Origin: QHXQ01 sp036389375
Lineage (GTDB): Bacteria > Acidobacteriota > Blastocatellia > Pyrinomonadales > Pyrinomonadaceae
Direction: 5' to 3'
Assembly (NCBI GenBank): GCA_036389375.1
Contig: DASVQA010000150.1
Coordinates: 1-48,360 of the forward strand
DNA length: 48,360 bases
Both the position numbers and the translations under genes were made by a program. Positions 8,901 through 17,047 of this stretch are shown piece by piece. The notes under the pieces are model-generated. The model was not told the origin of the DNA. It made no database searches and saw nothing but the letters and a program-made list of their open reading frames with translations. Within the stretch, counting starts at the first letter, position 1. Every line of letters starts with the position of its first letter.

Positions 8901-11770
8901 TCTTCGGCGGTGGCAGTTTCGCGCCACAGAATCCCGCGTTCGGCGGTGCGCAGGTCTCTGCGGCGACGAGCGGCGGGCTGGCGCTCACGAACGGTGGGTT
9001 GATGATCGTCGTGCGCGACAGCGCGGGCCGGCCGGCGGCGGAGTTCGCCTACGGTGCGCCGGGCGACGATTTCGGCGGCGATGCGGTCAATCAAGCCATC
9101 ACGCGCGCGCCCGACGTGACGGGCGCATACGCGCGCCACACGCTCGCAGCCGGCGCAGGCACGCGCAGATTCTCGCCGGGCACGAAACTCGACGGCTCAT
9201 TCTTTGCGCCCCGCGCCGGCCGCCTGACGCGCGTGGAATTGACGCCCACGAGCGCAAACATCACGGTCGGCGGTACAACGCGCTTCACCGCCGAGGCGTT
9301 TGATCAATTCGACCGCGCCCTGCCCGGCGTCACCTTCAACTTCACTTCGAGCGACCCGAACGTCGCGGCGCTCACGGACGCAGCCAGCGACAGCGCAGAC
9401 GGGCGCGCAACCGCGACCATCACAGGGCGCGCAGCAGGCACAACGCTCATCAAAGCAACTGCCAGCGCCGCCGGAAACAGCGTGACGAGCAACGAGGCGA
9501 CGGTCGAGGTCGCGCTGCCGCCGCCGGTTGTGCAGCGCGTCTTGCTCAGTCCCACGAGCGCCGTCATCAATCGCGGGCAGGCGCAGCAGTTCAGCGCGCA
9601 GGCGGTTGATCAAAACGATCAGTTAGTGCCCGACGCTCAGTTCAGTTGGACGACGAGCGATGCGCAGGTAGCCACCATCAGCTCTGACGGACTGGCACGC
9701 GGGCTTGGTCTGGGCGCGGTCAACATCAACGTCACGACGCCGAACGGCGCGGGCGGCCACGTCTCGGCGCAAGCGTCGTTGACTGTGCGCGTGCCGCTCG
9801 TCATCAACGAAATTCTGGCCGACGTGCCGCCCGACAATGCAAACACGCCAGGTGTTGAAGGCGACGCGAATCGCGACGGCGTGCGCAGCAGCAGCGACGA
9901 CGAGTTTGTGGAACTGCTGAACAACTCGCACGCGCCGCTCGACCTGTCCGGCATCGTCTTGGCCGATGCTGCCGCCAACCGCTTCACCTTTCCGCCGAAC
10001 ACGACGCTCGAGGGTGGGCGTAGCGTCGTCATCTTCGGCGGAGGCGCGCCGCCGGGGAACGATCCTCCTTTCGGCGGCGCGCTTACCTTCACCGCCGCAT
10101 CGCTCGGTCTAAACGACGGCGGCGACACCGTAACCCTCAAACTGCCAGCGCCCAACGGCGATATTTTCATCGTCGCGCAAGGATTCGGCAGCGCCGCGCA
10201 GGGCGCACCGCCCGCGCCCAGCGATCAATCGCTCGCCCGCACGCCCGACGCCGAAACAGATACGAACGGCGGCAACTTCAGCGCGCACGCCAGCGCGCCG
10301 CACGCGGCCGGGCGCGTCTTCTCGCCCGGCACGCGCGCAGACGGCACGCCCTTCGGCTCGCCATCCATCACACGCATCGAGGTCGCGCCCGCGTCCGCGC
10401 AACTCGACATCGGTGCGCGCCAGAATTTCAACGCACGGGCCTTCGCCAACGTCAGCGGCGCGGAGACTGAAGTGGCCAACGTCTCTTTCATCTGGGACGC
10501 AGGCGACCCGACCAGAGCGGCCCTTGCGCCCGTGACAGGTACAAGCACGGAAGCGTCGGCGCTCGTCGCCGGCACAACAACTATCCGCGCACAGGCCGGC
10601 GCTCAGCAGGCGACCGCGACGCTGACGATTAACCCGCCGCCCCCTGTATTGACGCGCGTAGATTTGACGCCAACCTCCGGCAGCATCGTCGTCGGTCAGA
10701 CAGCGCAGTTCACAGCCCGCGCCTTCGACCAGTTTAATCAACCGTTCATCGGCGCGACCTTCACGTTCAACACAGATGCCAGCGAAATTGCCACCGTCGC
10801 GTCCGTCACAAACAACCCGGACGGCAGCGCCGACGCGTTCATAGACGGGCGCGCGCCCGGCCCCGCACACATCAGCGCCACAGCCAGCGCCGGCCCAACC
10901 GTCGTCACGAGCAACACGGTGACGCTCACGGTCAATCAGCCGCCCCCTGTGCTAACACGCATCGTGGTCGCGCCCGCAACGGCCACGATTGCGGCCGGCG
11001 CGACCGCGCAGTTCACCGCGCAGGGCTTCGACCAAAACGATCAAGTGGTAACAGGTCTGACTTTCATTTGGACATCGAGCAAGCAAAGCGTCGCCGCGAT
11101 CAATCAGAACGGGCTGGCGACAGGACAGGCTGCGGGCGAGACGCAGATCACAGCCTCCTCCGGCAGCGTAACGAGCGGGCCGGCGACGCTAAACGTTACC
11201 GCGCCGCCCGTCCCAAGTGCCGGGCAAGTCATCATCAACGAGGCGCTCGTTTCCTTTGCCGGTTCAAGCACACAGGCGCGCAGCGATTTCGTCGAGCTTT
11301 ACAACACAACCGGGCAGACGCTCGACATCAGCGGCCTCGTCATCTCGTTCCGTCCGTCCGGCAACGCCAACACGGCGAGCACCGCCACGCTGCCCGGTGC
11401 AGCCGGGAGCGGCGCAACGTTAATTGGCCCACACGCCTACTTCGTTATTGTCAACGGGTCGAGCACGTTCGACGTGGCGGCCGATTTCGCAGTGCCTAAT
11501 GGCGGCTTGGATTTGAATAACACGACCGGCGGGATCAAAATTGAAGTCAACGGGGTGAAACTCGACGGGCTGACCTATCAAGCCGGCAGCACGCCGCCGG
11601 CGGCGCTCTTTATCGCTTATGGCGAAGGCACGCTGCTCAGTTCTCCGAGCAGCACGACGACCAGCGACTACATACGCAGCCCGAACGCCGCCGACACGAA
11701 CAACAACGCAACCGATTTCAAACGCAATAGCTCAACCAACAGCGTTACGCCCAAAGCGGCGAATCCCTGA
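5984..11770 (+). CDS. 5'-truncated giant surface protein with Ig-like and lamin-tail domains
   Basis: Open for 1928 codons, but the only start in frame is a TTG inside the transposon end, there is no signal peptide, and the protein begins in mid-domain. It is therefore the 3' remnant of a gene cut by the transposon. Residues ~1-225 are TolB/WD40-like propeller blades (SGDGKRIAF, SGDGSRVVF and similar). About 245-450 is a Solibacter-type extracellular domain (VSPTQINFVVP motif). Then follow eight BIg2-like Ig domains (about 455-530, 723-806, 812-892, 1083-1180, 1185-1270, 1465-1553, 1558-1654, 1659-1742) and four lamin-tail-like domains starting near 539, 895, 1274 and 1750, each with INE(V/I/A)L and an (D/E)FVE(I/L)xN-type motif. 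The first three end in an FSPGTxxDG motif. Probably secreted or cell-surface when intact. The stop lies 6 bp from the convergent thiG stop. Confidence 0.8.
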   Translation: MLHDPARRGFSQLTDTVGIIGASDAKLSGDGKRIAFVNDMRGGADDATTTRDLLLYDFTTRSTRVLASDVRGLALAPGRAITDDGARVVYAAETALHTTQVFLYDGRNEVVRQLTTLGSRVTDVPLNPTISGDGSRVVFATRRSVVGGNGDGSAELYSYDVPTNRFTRLTNAPAGAMAEIVASLDDDGARVAFNFPRVLSGAVSEDELANNSEIYIADIEARPPFATDLRVTHGATFGHEPTTVKAIAPEQIAVATGRNLSLSAQQTLRQTDGSFPRTCANVTLTVNGQAAELLYVSPTQINFVVPPGIAPGLATVSVRNHDGYEARTTVTILSAAPGIFTESGDGRGSAVALEATYNLRPPFDPLDVQHNPRRLIIFATGVRHASDLSVSIAGRALAVERVVPSPDLSGLDEIHVALTPALRGAGIVPLTLRAGGRDSNPTTIQFGGVRRAARIVLSPEEARVGVGRTLQLVATVLDEAGSELSGAPVAFNSDAPDVADVDAAGTVRGLSAGAASIRVTSGDIGATMRVQVYPLTLVINEVLADPPDGAAGDANRDGVRSAAQDEFVEIVNASAQDYDLGGYQLLTRTSGGVDVLRHTFAPGTLLPPGTAVVIFGGAQPATFNPSDPAFGGAQVLTAATGGLSLLNGGSTVTLLDPSGTPVEQMSYGDDVHLPADNNQSLTRAPDLTGNFTPHEQAARSAGRPFSPGTHPDGTPFNPTAPVARITVEPANAEIETGAQQQFIAHAFAASGAELSGVIFGWQTSDAAVAPIDAQGLARALKAGTSEVTAQARGVRSAPALLTVRAPTPVLTRIEVEPALLTLPAGVQQQFNARAFDQRGQEMSGVAFVWTSSEPGVATIDQAGLARTLGRGATSINAAAQGISGAAMLNVTAPALVINEVLADPPDGAVGDANHDGTRSGTDDEFIELVNNTGGALDLGGWTLRTHTLTNLTETMRHSFAAGTALPPGDAIVIFGGGSFAPQNPAFGGAQVSAATSGGLALTNGGLMIVVRDSAGRPAAEFAYGAPGDDFGGDAVNQAITRAPDVTGAYARHTLAAGAGTRRFSPGTKLDGSFFAPRAGRLTRVELTPTSANITVGGTTRFTAEAFDQFDRALPGVTFNFTSSDPNVAALTDAASDSADGRATATITGRAAGTTLIKATASAAGNSVTSNEATVEVALPPPVVQRVLLSPTSAVINRGQAQQFSAQAVDQNDQLVPDAQFSWTTSDAQVATISSDGLARGLGLGAVNINVTTPNGAGGHVSAQASLTVRVPLVINEILADVPPDNANTPGVEGDANRDGVRSSSDDEFVELLNNSHAPLDLSGIVLADAAANRFTFPPNTTLEGGRSVVIFGGGAPPGNDPPFGGALTFTAASLGLNDGGDTVTLKLPAPNGDIFIVAQGFGSAAQGAPPAPSDQSLARTPDAETDTNGGNFSAHASAPHAAGRVFSPGTRADGTPFGSPSITRIEVAPASAQLDIGARQNFNARAFANVSGAETEVANVSFIWDAGDPTRAALAPVTGTSTEASALVAGTTTIRAQAGAQQATATLTINPPPPVLTRVDLTPTSGSIVVGQTAQFTARAFDQFNQPFIGATFTFNTDASEIATVASVTNNPDGSADAFIDGRAPGPAHISATASAGPTVVTSNTVTLTVNQPPPVLTRIVVAPATATIAAGATAQFTAQGFDQNDQVVTGLTFIWTSSKQSVAAINQNGLATGQAAGETQITASSGSVTSGPATLNVTAPPVPSAGQVIINEALVSFAGSSTQARSDFVELYNTTGQTLDISGLVISFRPSGNANTASTATLPGAAGSGATLIGPHAYFVIVNGSSTFDVAADFAVPNGGLDLNNTTGGIKIEVNGVKLDGLTYQAGSTPPAALFIAYGEGTLLSSPSSTTTSDYIRSPNAADTNNNATDFKRNSSTNSVTPKAANP

Positions 11771-11776
11771 GCAGGT

Positions 11777-12568
11777 TTATTTAATCACGCCGGCCAGCGG
11801 GCTAGACGCGCTGGCGTAGAGGCGTCTGGGCATGCGCCCTGACAGATAGGCGAGGCGGCCGGCTTCGATGGCGAGACGCATGGCCCGCGCCATGCGGGCC
11901 GAGTCGCGCGCTTCGGCGATGGCGGTGTTCATCAGGACGGCGTCCGCGCCGAGTTCCATAGCGATGGCGGCGTCGCTGGCTGTGCCGACGCCGGCATCGA
12001 CGATGATGACGGCGTCGGGCAGTTGTTCGCGCATGATCGCCAGATTCGCGGGATTCTGTATGCCGAGACCTGAGCCGATGGGGGCGGCGAGCGGCATGAC
12101 GGCGGGACAACCGGCGGCGAGCAGTTTCTTGGCCATGATGAGGTCGTCGCTGAAGTAAGGGAGCACGATGAAGCCTTCGCTGACGAGCGTGCGGGCGGCG
12201 GCGAGCGTCTGTTCGTTGTCGGGGAAAAGCGTCGTCTGATCACCGATGACTTCGAGTTTGATCCAGTCTGTGCGGAGCGCCTCGCGGGCTAGGCGCGCGG
12301 TGCGGACGGCGTCTTCGGCCGTGTAGCAACCGGCGGTGTTCGGCAGGATGGCCAGCGCCGGGTCTAGGTGGTCGAGAAACGATTCGCTGCTGCGGTCGAG
12401 CGGGACGCGCCGGACGGCGACCGTCACCATTTCTGCGCCCGATGCGCTGTGCGCCGCCTTCATCTCGTCGTAGCTGCGATACTTCCCCGTGCCGATGATC
12501 AGGCGCGACGCGAATGTGCGCCCCGCGAGCGTGAACTTGTCTGCTGTGGCTGTTGCGACTGTGGACAT
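11777..12568 (-). CDS. thiG: Thiazole synthase
   Basis: Makes the thiazole phosphate half of thiamine from deoxyxylulose phosphate, dehydroglycine and ThiS thiocarboxylate in the cytoplasm. 263 aa, normal length. It has the ThiG barrel signatures SRLIIGTGKY near the N-terminus, the Schiff-base lysine K104 in WIKLEVIGD, the MPLAAPIGSGLGI loop and the phosphate-binding VDAGVGTASDAA region, then GADAVLMNTAIA. It stands alone here; thiS is about 3.5 kb upstream on the same strand, separated by three other coding or spacer blocks, and no thiE, thiF or thiH is visible. Confidence 0.95.
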   Translation of the reverse strand: MSTVATATADKFTLAGRTFASRLIIGTGKYRSYDEMKAAHSASGAEMVTVAVRRVPLDRSSESFLDHLDPALAILPNTAGCYTAEDAVRTARLAREALRTDWIKLEVIGDQTTLFPDNEQTLAAARTLVSEGFIVLPYFSDDLIMAKKLLAAGCPAVMPLAAPIGSGLGIQNPANLAIMREQLPDAVIIVDAGVGTASDAAIAMELGADAVLMNTAIAEARDSARMARAMRLAIEAGRLAYLSGRMPRRLYASASSPLAGVIK

Positions 12569-12637
12569 GATGATTTTCGGTGCTGCCGATCGAGCAAACT
12601 TTACAACGCGCCGCGCGAAAAATGAAACAGCGAAATT

Positions 12638-12706
12638 CTTTGCGCCTTTGCGTCTTTGCGTAAGGTAATTCTTAGGGCGCTAATACCCTCACGCAAAGGC
12701 GCAAAG
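12638..12706. repeat. Octamer hairpin repeat between flotillin gene and thiG
   Basis: The left arm is three tandem 8-mers, CTTTGCGC CTTTGCGT CTTTGCGT (12638-12661). The right arm is the exact reverse complement of two of them, ACGCAAAG GCGCAAAG (12691-12706). The spacer is about 30 bp. The 16-bp perfect inverted repeat could form a strong RNA or DNA hairpin in the leader of thiG. A partial right-arm-like copy sits at 34711-34726. Confidence 0.75.
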
Positions 12707-12767
12707 AGAGGCGCGGCGATCATAGGAGGGACTGATCGCCGCGCCGCGTCTCGTGTTGCTTGCCCGT

Positions 12768-14972
12768 TCAGTTCTTGAGCGTCGCCTTCGAGCCGTTCTC
12801 TTTCGCGCCGTTCTCGCCGGGGAGGTTCAGGCGGTCGCGGAAGAGGTTCAGCAGCAGCAGCGTACCCAAGCCGCCCGCGCCGTCGCCGGAGCCGGAGGCC
12901 ATCACGTCCGGCGTGATGCGGACGCCCTTCTCGCCGATGACCCTGAGCGTCTCGACGAGCGCAACGCCCTGTGCGCCGAGCGCGTCCACCTGTTCGTGAT
13001 AGGCCACGCCCTGCGCTTCGCCCATCAACCGCACCTTCTCGGCTTCAGCCGTGCCGGTCGCGCGAATGTAGTGCGCTTCGCCTTCGCCTTCGGCCCGGCG
13101 CTGCTCGGCGCGCTTGGCCGAGATTTCGACGCCGACGGTTGCCGCCATCAGGTCGCGCTGATTGTCGGCGTGCGCGCGCGTCTTCTCAAGCTGGATGCGC
13201 TTCTCTTCGGCTTCGCGCTGCGCGTCGAACATGTTCTGGCGCTGCTCGGCCAGAATCTTCTCGGTCTGCGTCTTCATCAACTCTTCCGGCAGATGTATGT
13301 GGCAGATGAGCACGTTGACCACGTCAACGTGATACTTCAACAGGTGCGCGCGCACGCGCGCTTCGGCGCGCTCCTGTTCCTCGTGCCGGTTTTGCAGGTA
13401 CGCCATCGCGGACGATTCGGACGCCTGATTGCGGAAGATCGAGTCAATCAGCGGGTGCATCACGTTTTGAATCAGGCGGTCAATGCCGCCGATCTTGGCG
13501 ACCATGAAGGGCGCGTCTTCCGGTTTGACGCGAAAGACGACGCGCACTTCCAACTGCATGGTGAAGCCATCCTTCGAGATGACCTCAAACGGGTTGAAGG
13601 TGTTGACGACTTCGCCCGCCGTCCATTCGACCGTCTGGTTCGTCGTCGGGATGATGATCGGCGTAATGGCGAGCGTGTTGACGTAGTAGCGACCGGGGCC
13701 GACAACGGTCTCCTGTATGCCGCGATAGCCTTCGGGCACGACGTAGGCTTCGTGTGCGCCTTCGTCCAGCCGCCGGTCGGCCGGGTCGCCCGTCATCAAC
13801 TCGGCTTTGATCTCGTCCACCGTCTTATGGTCTTCGATCTTGTCGAGGCGCTGGGCAGACTGCTCGGCCTGCTCCTGTTCTTCGCGCTCCATGCGCTGGC
13901 GCACCTTCTTGGCCATCTCGCGGCGGATGTCGTCGCCGGGGTCTTTGCCGACGTTTGAGACGACGACCGCCACCTCGCCCGGCTTCACTTCCTTCGCCGT
14001 CTCAGGAATGACTTTGAAGAGGAGCGGGTTGATGTAGTAAGTGCCGGGCAGCAGTATGTCCTTTTGCGGCCCGCGCTGGCCGCCGCGCCCGATGAACTCG
14101 TGCCCGTCCTGAAAGTTGTCGTGTCCTTCGACCGGCGTAGCCACGTAGTCGCGCGGGTCGAGCGGCGCACCGTCAAGCGCTTCGACGAGACCGATGCCGT
14201 TCTCGCTGATCATCGTCGCATCGTAGAGGCGCACGAAGAAGAGACCCGGCTTGACGACGTTCACGTCTTCGATGCTGAGCGAGTTGGTCAGGATGCGATA
14301 CGTGCCCGGCGTCAGTATGTCCACCTGCGGCCCCTTCTGCCCGCCGTGCGCGATGAACTGCTCCGCGTTCTGAAAGTTCACGTGCCCTTGAATAGCTTTG
14401 CCGAGCAGCCGACCGGGGTCGAGCGGCGCACCGTCGGCGGCCGTGATCACGCCGACCTTCCCTTGCGGGATGGTCGTCGCCTTAGCAATTGAGACGCGGA
14501 ACAGGTACGGGTGAATCGGCCACAAGCCCGGCGGGAGCGTCCGCAGTTGAATGCCTTTGACGCCCCCCTGTTTGATGAACGCGATGGGGTCTTGGAAATT
14601 ATTGTGCGCGTTCTCGGCGCGGTCGGGCGCAAAGATGCTGCCGGGCTGCATCGGCTCGCCGTCCACGGCTTCGATGATGCCCATCTCGTCTGAGCCGATC
14701 TCGATGAGCGGCACTTTGCGCACGACGCGCTCGAACGGATACTTGATCAGGTGCAGGCCCGGCTTAAGCACGTCCGCCTGAATGCCGACTTCGCCCTCGG
14801 TGGCGACCACGCGCCCGGGCGGCATCTTCGCGCCGAAGTAGCGGCGCTCCTTGATCGCAATTTCCCGCGCGCCGACGTTGATGAGCGTCTTACTCAAAAT
14901 GACGAGCAAGACGATGAGCGCAATGCCCACAACCAACAACAGGGGGACGTAAGAGACAAGGTCGTTATTCAT
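12768..14972 (-). CDS. Flotillin-like SPFH/band-7 membrane scaffold protein with N-terminal repeats
   Basis: Probably forms oligomeric scaffolds on the inner membrane. 734 aa. One N-terminal membrane helix (about 8-28). Then three ~70-aa repeats (about 95-160, 168-235, 255-320), each with a DG(E/A)PxxP turn, an NFQ(D/N) motif, a GG(V/Q)(K/R)G segment and a closing PG(L/T)(W/Y). A partial fourth lies near 395-440. The SPFH domain follows (~440-560), then a long Glu/Ala/Arg-rich coiled coil typical of flotillins (~525-690) and a Gly-rich tail. A GAGGAG ribosome site precedes the ATG. The N-terminal repeat block is not part of ordinary flotillin; it recalls the PGxY repeats of vault-type proteins, which is only a suggestion. 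Confidence 0.78.
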   Translation of the reverse strand: MNNDLVSYVPLLLVVGIALIVLLVILSKTLINVGAREIAIKERRYFGAKMPPGRVVATEGEVGIQADVLKPGLHLIKYPFERVVRKVPLIEIGSDEMGIIEAVDGEPMQPGSIFAPDRAENAHNNFQDPIAFIKQGGVKGIQLRTLPPGLWPIHPYLFRVSIAKATTIPQGKVGVITAADGAPLDPGRLLGKAIQGHVNFQNAEQFIAHGGQKGPQVDILTPGTYRILTNSLSIEDVNVVKPGLFFVRLYDATMISENGIGLVEALDGAPLDPRDYVATPVEGHDNFQDGHEFIGRGGQRGPQKDILLPGTYYINPLLFKVIPETAKEVKPGEVAVVVSNVGKDPGDDIRREMAKKVRQRMEREEQEQAEQSAQRLDKIEDHKTVDEIKAELMTGDPADRRLDEGAHEAYVVPEGYRGIQETVVGPGRYYVNTLAITPIIIPTTNQTVEWTAGEVVNTFNPFEVISKDGFTMQLEVRVVFRVKPEDAPFMVAKIGGIDRLIQNVMHPLIDSIFRNQASESSAMAYLQNRHEEQERAEARVRAHLLKYHVDVVNVLICHIHLPEELMKTQTEKILAEQRQNMFDAQREAEEKRIQLEKTRAHADNQRDLMAATVGVEISAKRAEQRRAEGEGEAHYIRATGTAEAEKVRLMGEAQGVAYHEQVDALGAQGVALVETLRVIGEKGVRITPDVMASGSGDGAGGLGTLLLLNLFRDRLNLPGENGAKENGSKATLKN

Positions 14973-15075
14973 GGTACTCCTCTTTCACTCAGCAACAGTT
15001 TCGAGCGCACGGGCAGACTACAACGGGCGAAGGGCGCGTAACCGTTCGCCCCGGCCGATGTGTACCCGCGCGTGT

Positions 15076-15840
15076 TTAAATCCCATCAGGCTGTGCGGCG
15101 CTATCTTCGCCGCGCACGGCGTTTGCCGTCGTCGCGCTGGCCAGTTCATTACGCAAGTTCGTCAGGCGCTGTTTGAGGATGAAGCCTGCGCCGGTGCGGC
15201 GTGCATCGGACGAGAGCATCCAGTATTGACTGTCGATCAGTTCGCGCAACTCTTCGCCGGAGAATTGCGGTAACTGGCCGCTCTGCCAGAACAGGCAGGC
15301 GATCTCGGCGGCCTTGCGATACGTGTCGGGGTCGTCCGAGAGCGCTGCGAGGTGCAGCATCGTCGGGGTCGTGGCGCGGTCGGGCGTCTCTTGCCAGATG
15401 GCGCTGTAGACTTCGGCCAACTCGGCGCTGCCGCGTAAAGCACTGTGCCCCTCGATGTAGGCGACGAGCGTGCGCAGTTTCTCGTCCGACTTGGCCACGC
15501 GCTCGACCAGTTCGTTGAGCACAACGCGATAGAGCGCCGCATCATTCGTGCGCTGCGCATCTTCGAGCGCCGACAGGTCGACCGCCGCCGCCCGCGCCAT
15601 GAAGCCCGCGCGCTGTTCCATGTAGCCTTGCGCGGGCTGGCCCGGCCGGGCGCTGGCGCTCAGGTCGAGCGCCTCCTGCGTGTCGGCAAAGAGGCTGCGC
15701 GGCGGTCTCTGTCGTAGTTCACGCTGCGCGCTCGCCTGTAAGAGCTTTTGCTGCCTGCGGTAGACGACGAAGGCGGTGGTCGCGGCGAGCAGAACGAAGA
15801 TGATGATGAGCGTAGCGATCAAGGTTAGCGCCTGTCGCAC
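15076..15840 (-). CDS. Membrane-anchored protein of unknown function
   Basis: 254 aa, not recognised. One strong N-terminal hydrophobic segment (about 5-28) followed by RRQQK, so probably a single-pass or signal-anchor protein with most of the chain on one side of the membrane. The rest is helical and hydrophilic, with Leu/Ala/Glu-rich helices that look like a small repeat-type protein-binding domain (about 85-225). It lies 103 bp upstream of the flotillin-like gene on the same strand and may share its transcript, so a membrane-scaffold-related role is possible. Confidence 0.6.
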   Translation of the reverse strand: MRQALTLIATLIIIFVLLAATTAFVVYRRQQKLLQASAQRELRQRPPRSLFADTQEALDLSASARPGQPAQGYMEQRAGFMARAAAVDLSALEDAQRTNDAALYRVVLNELVERVAKSDEKLRTLVAYIEGHSALRGSAELAEVYSAIWQETPDRATTPTMLHLAALSDDPDTYRKAAEIACLFWQSGQLPQFSGEELRELIDSQYWMLSSDARRTGAGFILKQRLTNLRNELASATTANAVRGEDSAAQPDGI

Positions 15841-16031
15841 CTGACACCTGCGGGCCGCCTGTTAAGCGGCGGCGTGGCGATGCGGGCGACGGTCGATCAT
15901 TAATTACGTTTTCCGCCTTGTGCGGGTTTCTAAAATCGCAGGCGGACGCGGGCGAGGCGCTGGCGACAAACTGTCATTGTGCCGGGCGCTTTAGCGCGCC
16001 CGGGGGCGCAGGGGTAGAAAGCAATCCAACA

Positions 16032-16244
16032 TCAATCCGAACTCGCGCCGCCGCCGACGAAATGAACGATCTCGATCTGATCGCCCTCCGCCAGCAGCGT
16101 ATCGGCCCAGCGCGCGCGGCGCACAACTTCGCGGTTGCGCTCGATGGCCAGACGCTCCGGCGCAAGCTTTAGCTGCGCGATCAACTCCCCGAGCGTCAAT
16201 CCCTCTCGCAGTTCGTGGGCTTCGCCGTTGATCTGGACGCGCAC
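16032..16244 (-). CDS. thiS: Sulfur carrier protein ThiS with C-terminal extension
   Basis: Ubiquitin-like carrier that delivers sulfur to ThiG. 70 aa from a GTG at 16244 preceded by GAGGAG. It starts MRVQINGE and has the beta-grasp pattern LTLGELIAQL and EGDQIEIVHFVGGG. Other ThiS proteins end at the Gly-Gly that becomes the thiocarboxylate, but here four residues (ASSD) follow the glycines before a TGA. If translated as read, the tail must be removed before activation. The gene begins 17 bp after the preceding gene, so the two are probably co-transcribed. Confidence 0.85.
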   Translation of the reverse strand: MRVQINGEAHELREGLTLGELIAQLKLAPERLAIERNREVVRRARWADTLLAEGDQIEIVHFVGGGASSD

Positions 16245-16261
16245 AAGTCGGCTCCTCGTGC

Positions 16262-17047
16262 TCAGTGGTGAATAGCGCGGCGCAACTCGGCCGCGCAGTC
16301 GTCCGCGACCGCGCGGATCAGCACGGCTGCGCGCCCGGCGGTGAAACGCGGCAGCCAAGCGTGTACGAGCGCCACGCCGTCCGCGTCCGTCTTGCTGCGC
16401 AGGATCAGCGGCCGGAACTCCGAGCCGAGAATCTTAACCGTCACTTCCGCGTTGGGCACGCTGACGCGGTCTTCGACGGGCCCGCGCCCGACGCGCACGC
16501 GGATCGTCACCACTTCACCCGCGCGAAATTCTCGTTCCTCAAGCAGATTCAGATGCAGCGCCTGCTCCGCCTCGACGTGGACGAAGCTCAACTCATCAAT
16601 CTGCTCGCTGATCGTTTCTTCGACCGTCTCCGCCACGCGCGGCATGACATCGACGGGGATGTCGAGCGGCTGTGCTTCAACGACAGATGCACCCACCGTT
16701 GCCGGCTCAACTTCCGGCGGTGCGGGCGCGGGCGTGGGCGCAGGGCTGAACACTTCGGGCTGCGCTTGCGCGGCCTCGCGCTGCTGCATGCGCTTGAGGT
16801 CTTCGATGCGCCCGGCGCTGATGGCGGCGCAGAGCAGTTTGTGCTGGCGTTGCAGGCGCTCGGCGAGGGCTTGCGCGTCGAAGCCTTCGGCGATGAGGTC
16901 GTTGTAGGGCGAGCGTTTGCTGGCGAGAATTTCGCCGCCGACGTAGATGAGCGATAGGATGAAGGGCGAACGTAGGCCCTTGTCCTCGGTCTGGACGTGG
17001 TAGATAGTCCCGTTATGCTCGATGTCTGTGTTGAATCCGGTAATCAC
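16262..17047 (-). CDS. Conserved-looking protein of unknown function upstream of thiS
   Basis: About 261 aa from a GTG at 17047 (VITGFNTDIEHNG...); the frame is open to a TTG at 17089, but that start is less natural. The N-terminal ~75 aa (NTDIEHNGTIYHVQTEDKG) look like a compact domain. A Pro/Ala-rich linker follows (~105-135). The C-terminal ~110 aa resemble an Ig-like/carboxypeptidase-regulatory beta sandwich (TVKILG, SKTDADGVALVHAWLP). No signal peptide, membrane segment or catalytic motif is evident. It heads the short thiS operon, divergent from the nuo promoter. Function unknown. Confidence 0.6.
   Translation of the reverse strand: MITGFNTDIEHNGTIYHVQTEDKGLRSPFILSLIYVGGEILASKRSPYNDLIAEGFDAQALAERLQRQHKLLCAAISAGRIEDLKRMQQREAAQAQPEVFSPAPTPAPAPPEVEPATVGASVVEAQPLDIPVDVMPRVAETVEETISEQIDELSFVHVEAEQALHLNLLEEREFRAGEVVTIRVRVGRGPVEDRVSVPNAEVTVKILGSEFRPLILRSKTDADGVALVHAWLPRFTAGRAAVLIRAVADDCAAELRRAIHH

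Noticed and set aside
12753..13958. 401-codon open frame on the plus strand
   Set aside because: It is antisense to the flotillin-like gene, rich in Arg, Asp, Val and His as expected for a shadow of high-GC coding DNA, and has no recognisable motif. Similar long antisense frames over nuoL, nuoM, nuoD and the 46-47 kb flavoprotein were rejected for the same reason.
15985..16016. Terminator after thiS
   Set aside because: A GC-rich hairpin (CCGGGCGC...GCGCCCGG type) exists, but no T-run follows on the minus strand and the pairing is imperfect.
12569..16261. TPP riboswitch upstream of thiG or thiS
   Set aside because: The conserved THI-box core (CTGAGA and ACCTGATC-type segments) is not found upstream of either gene.
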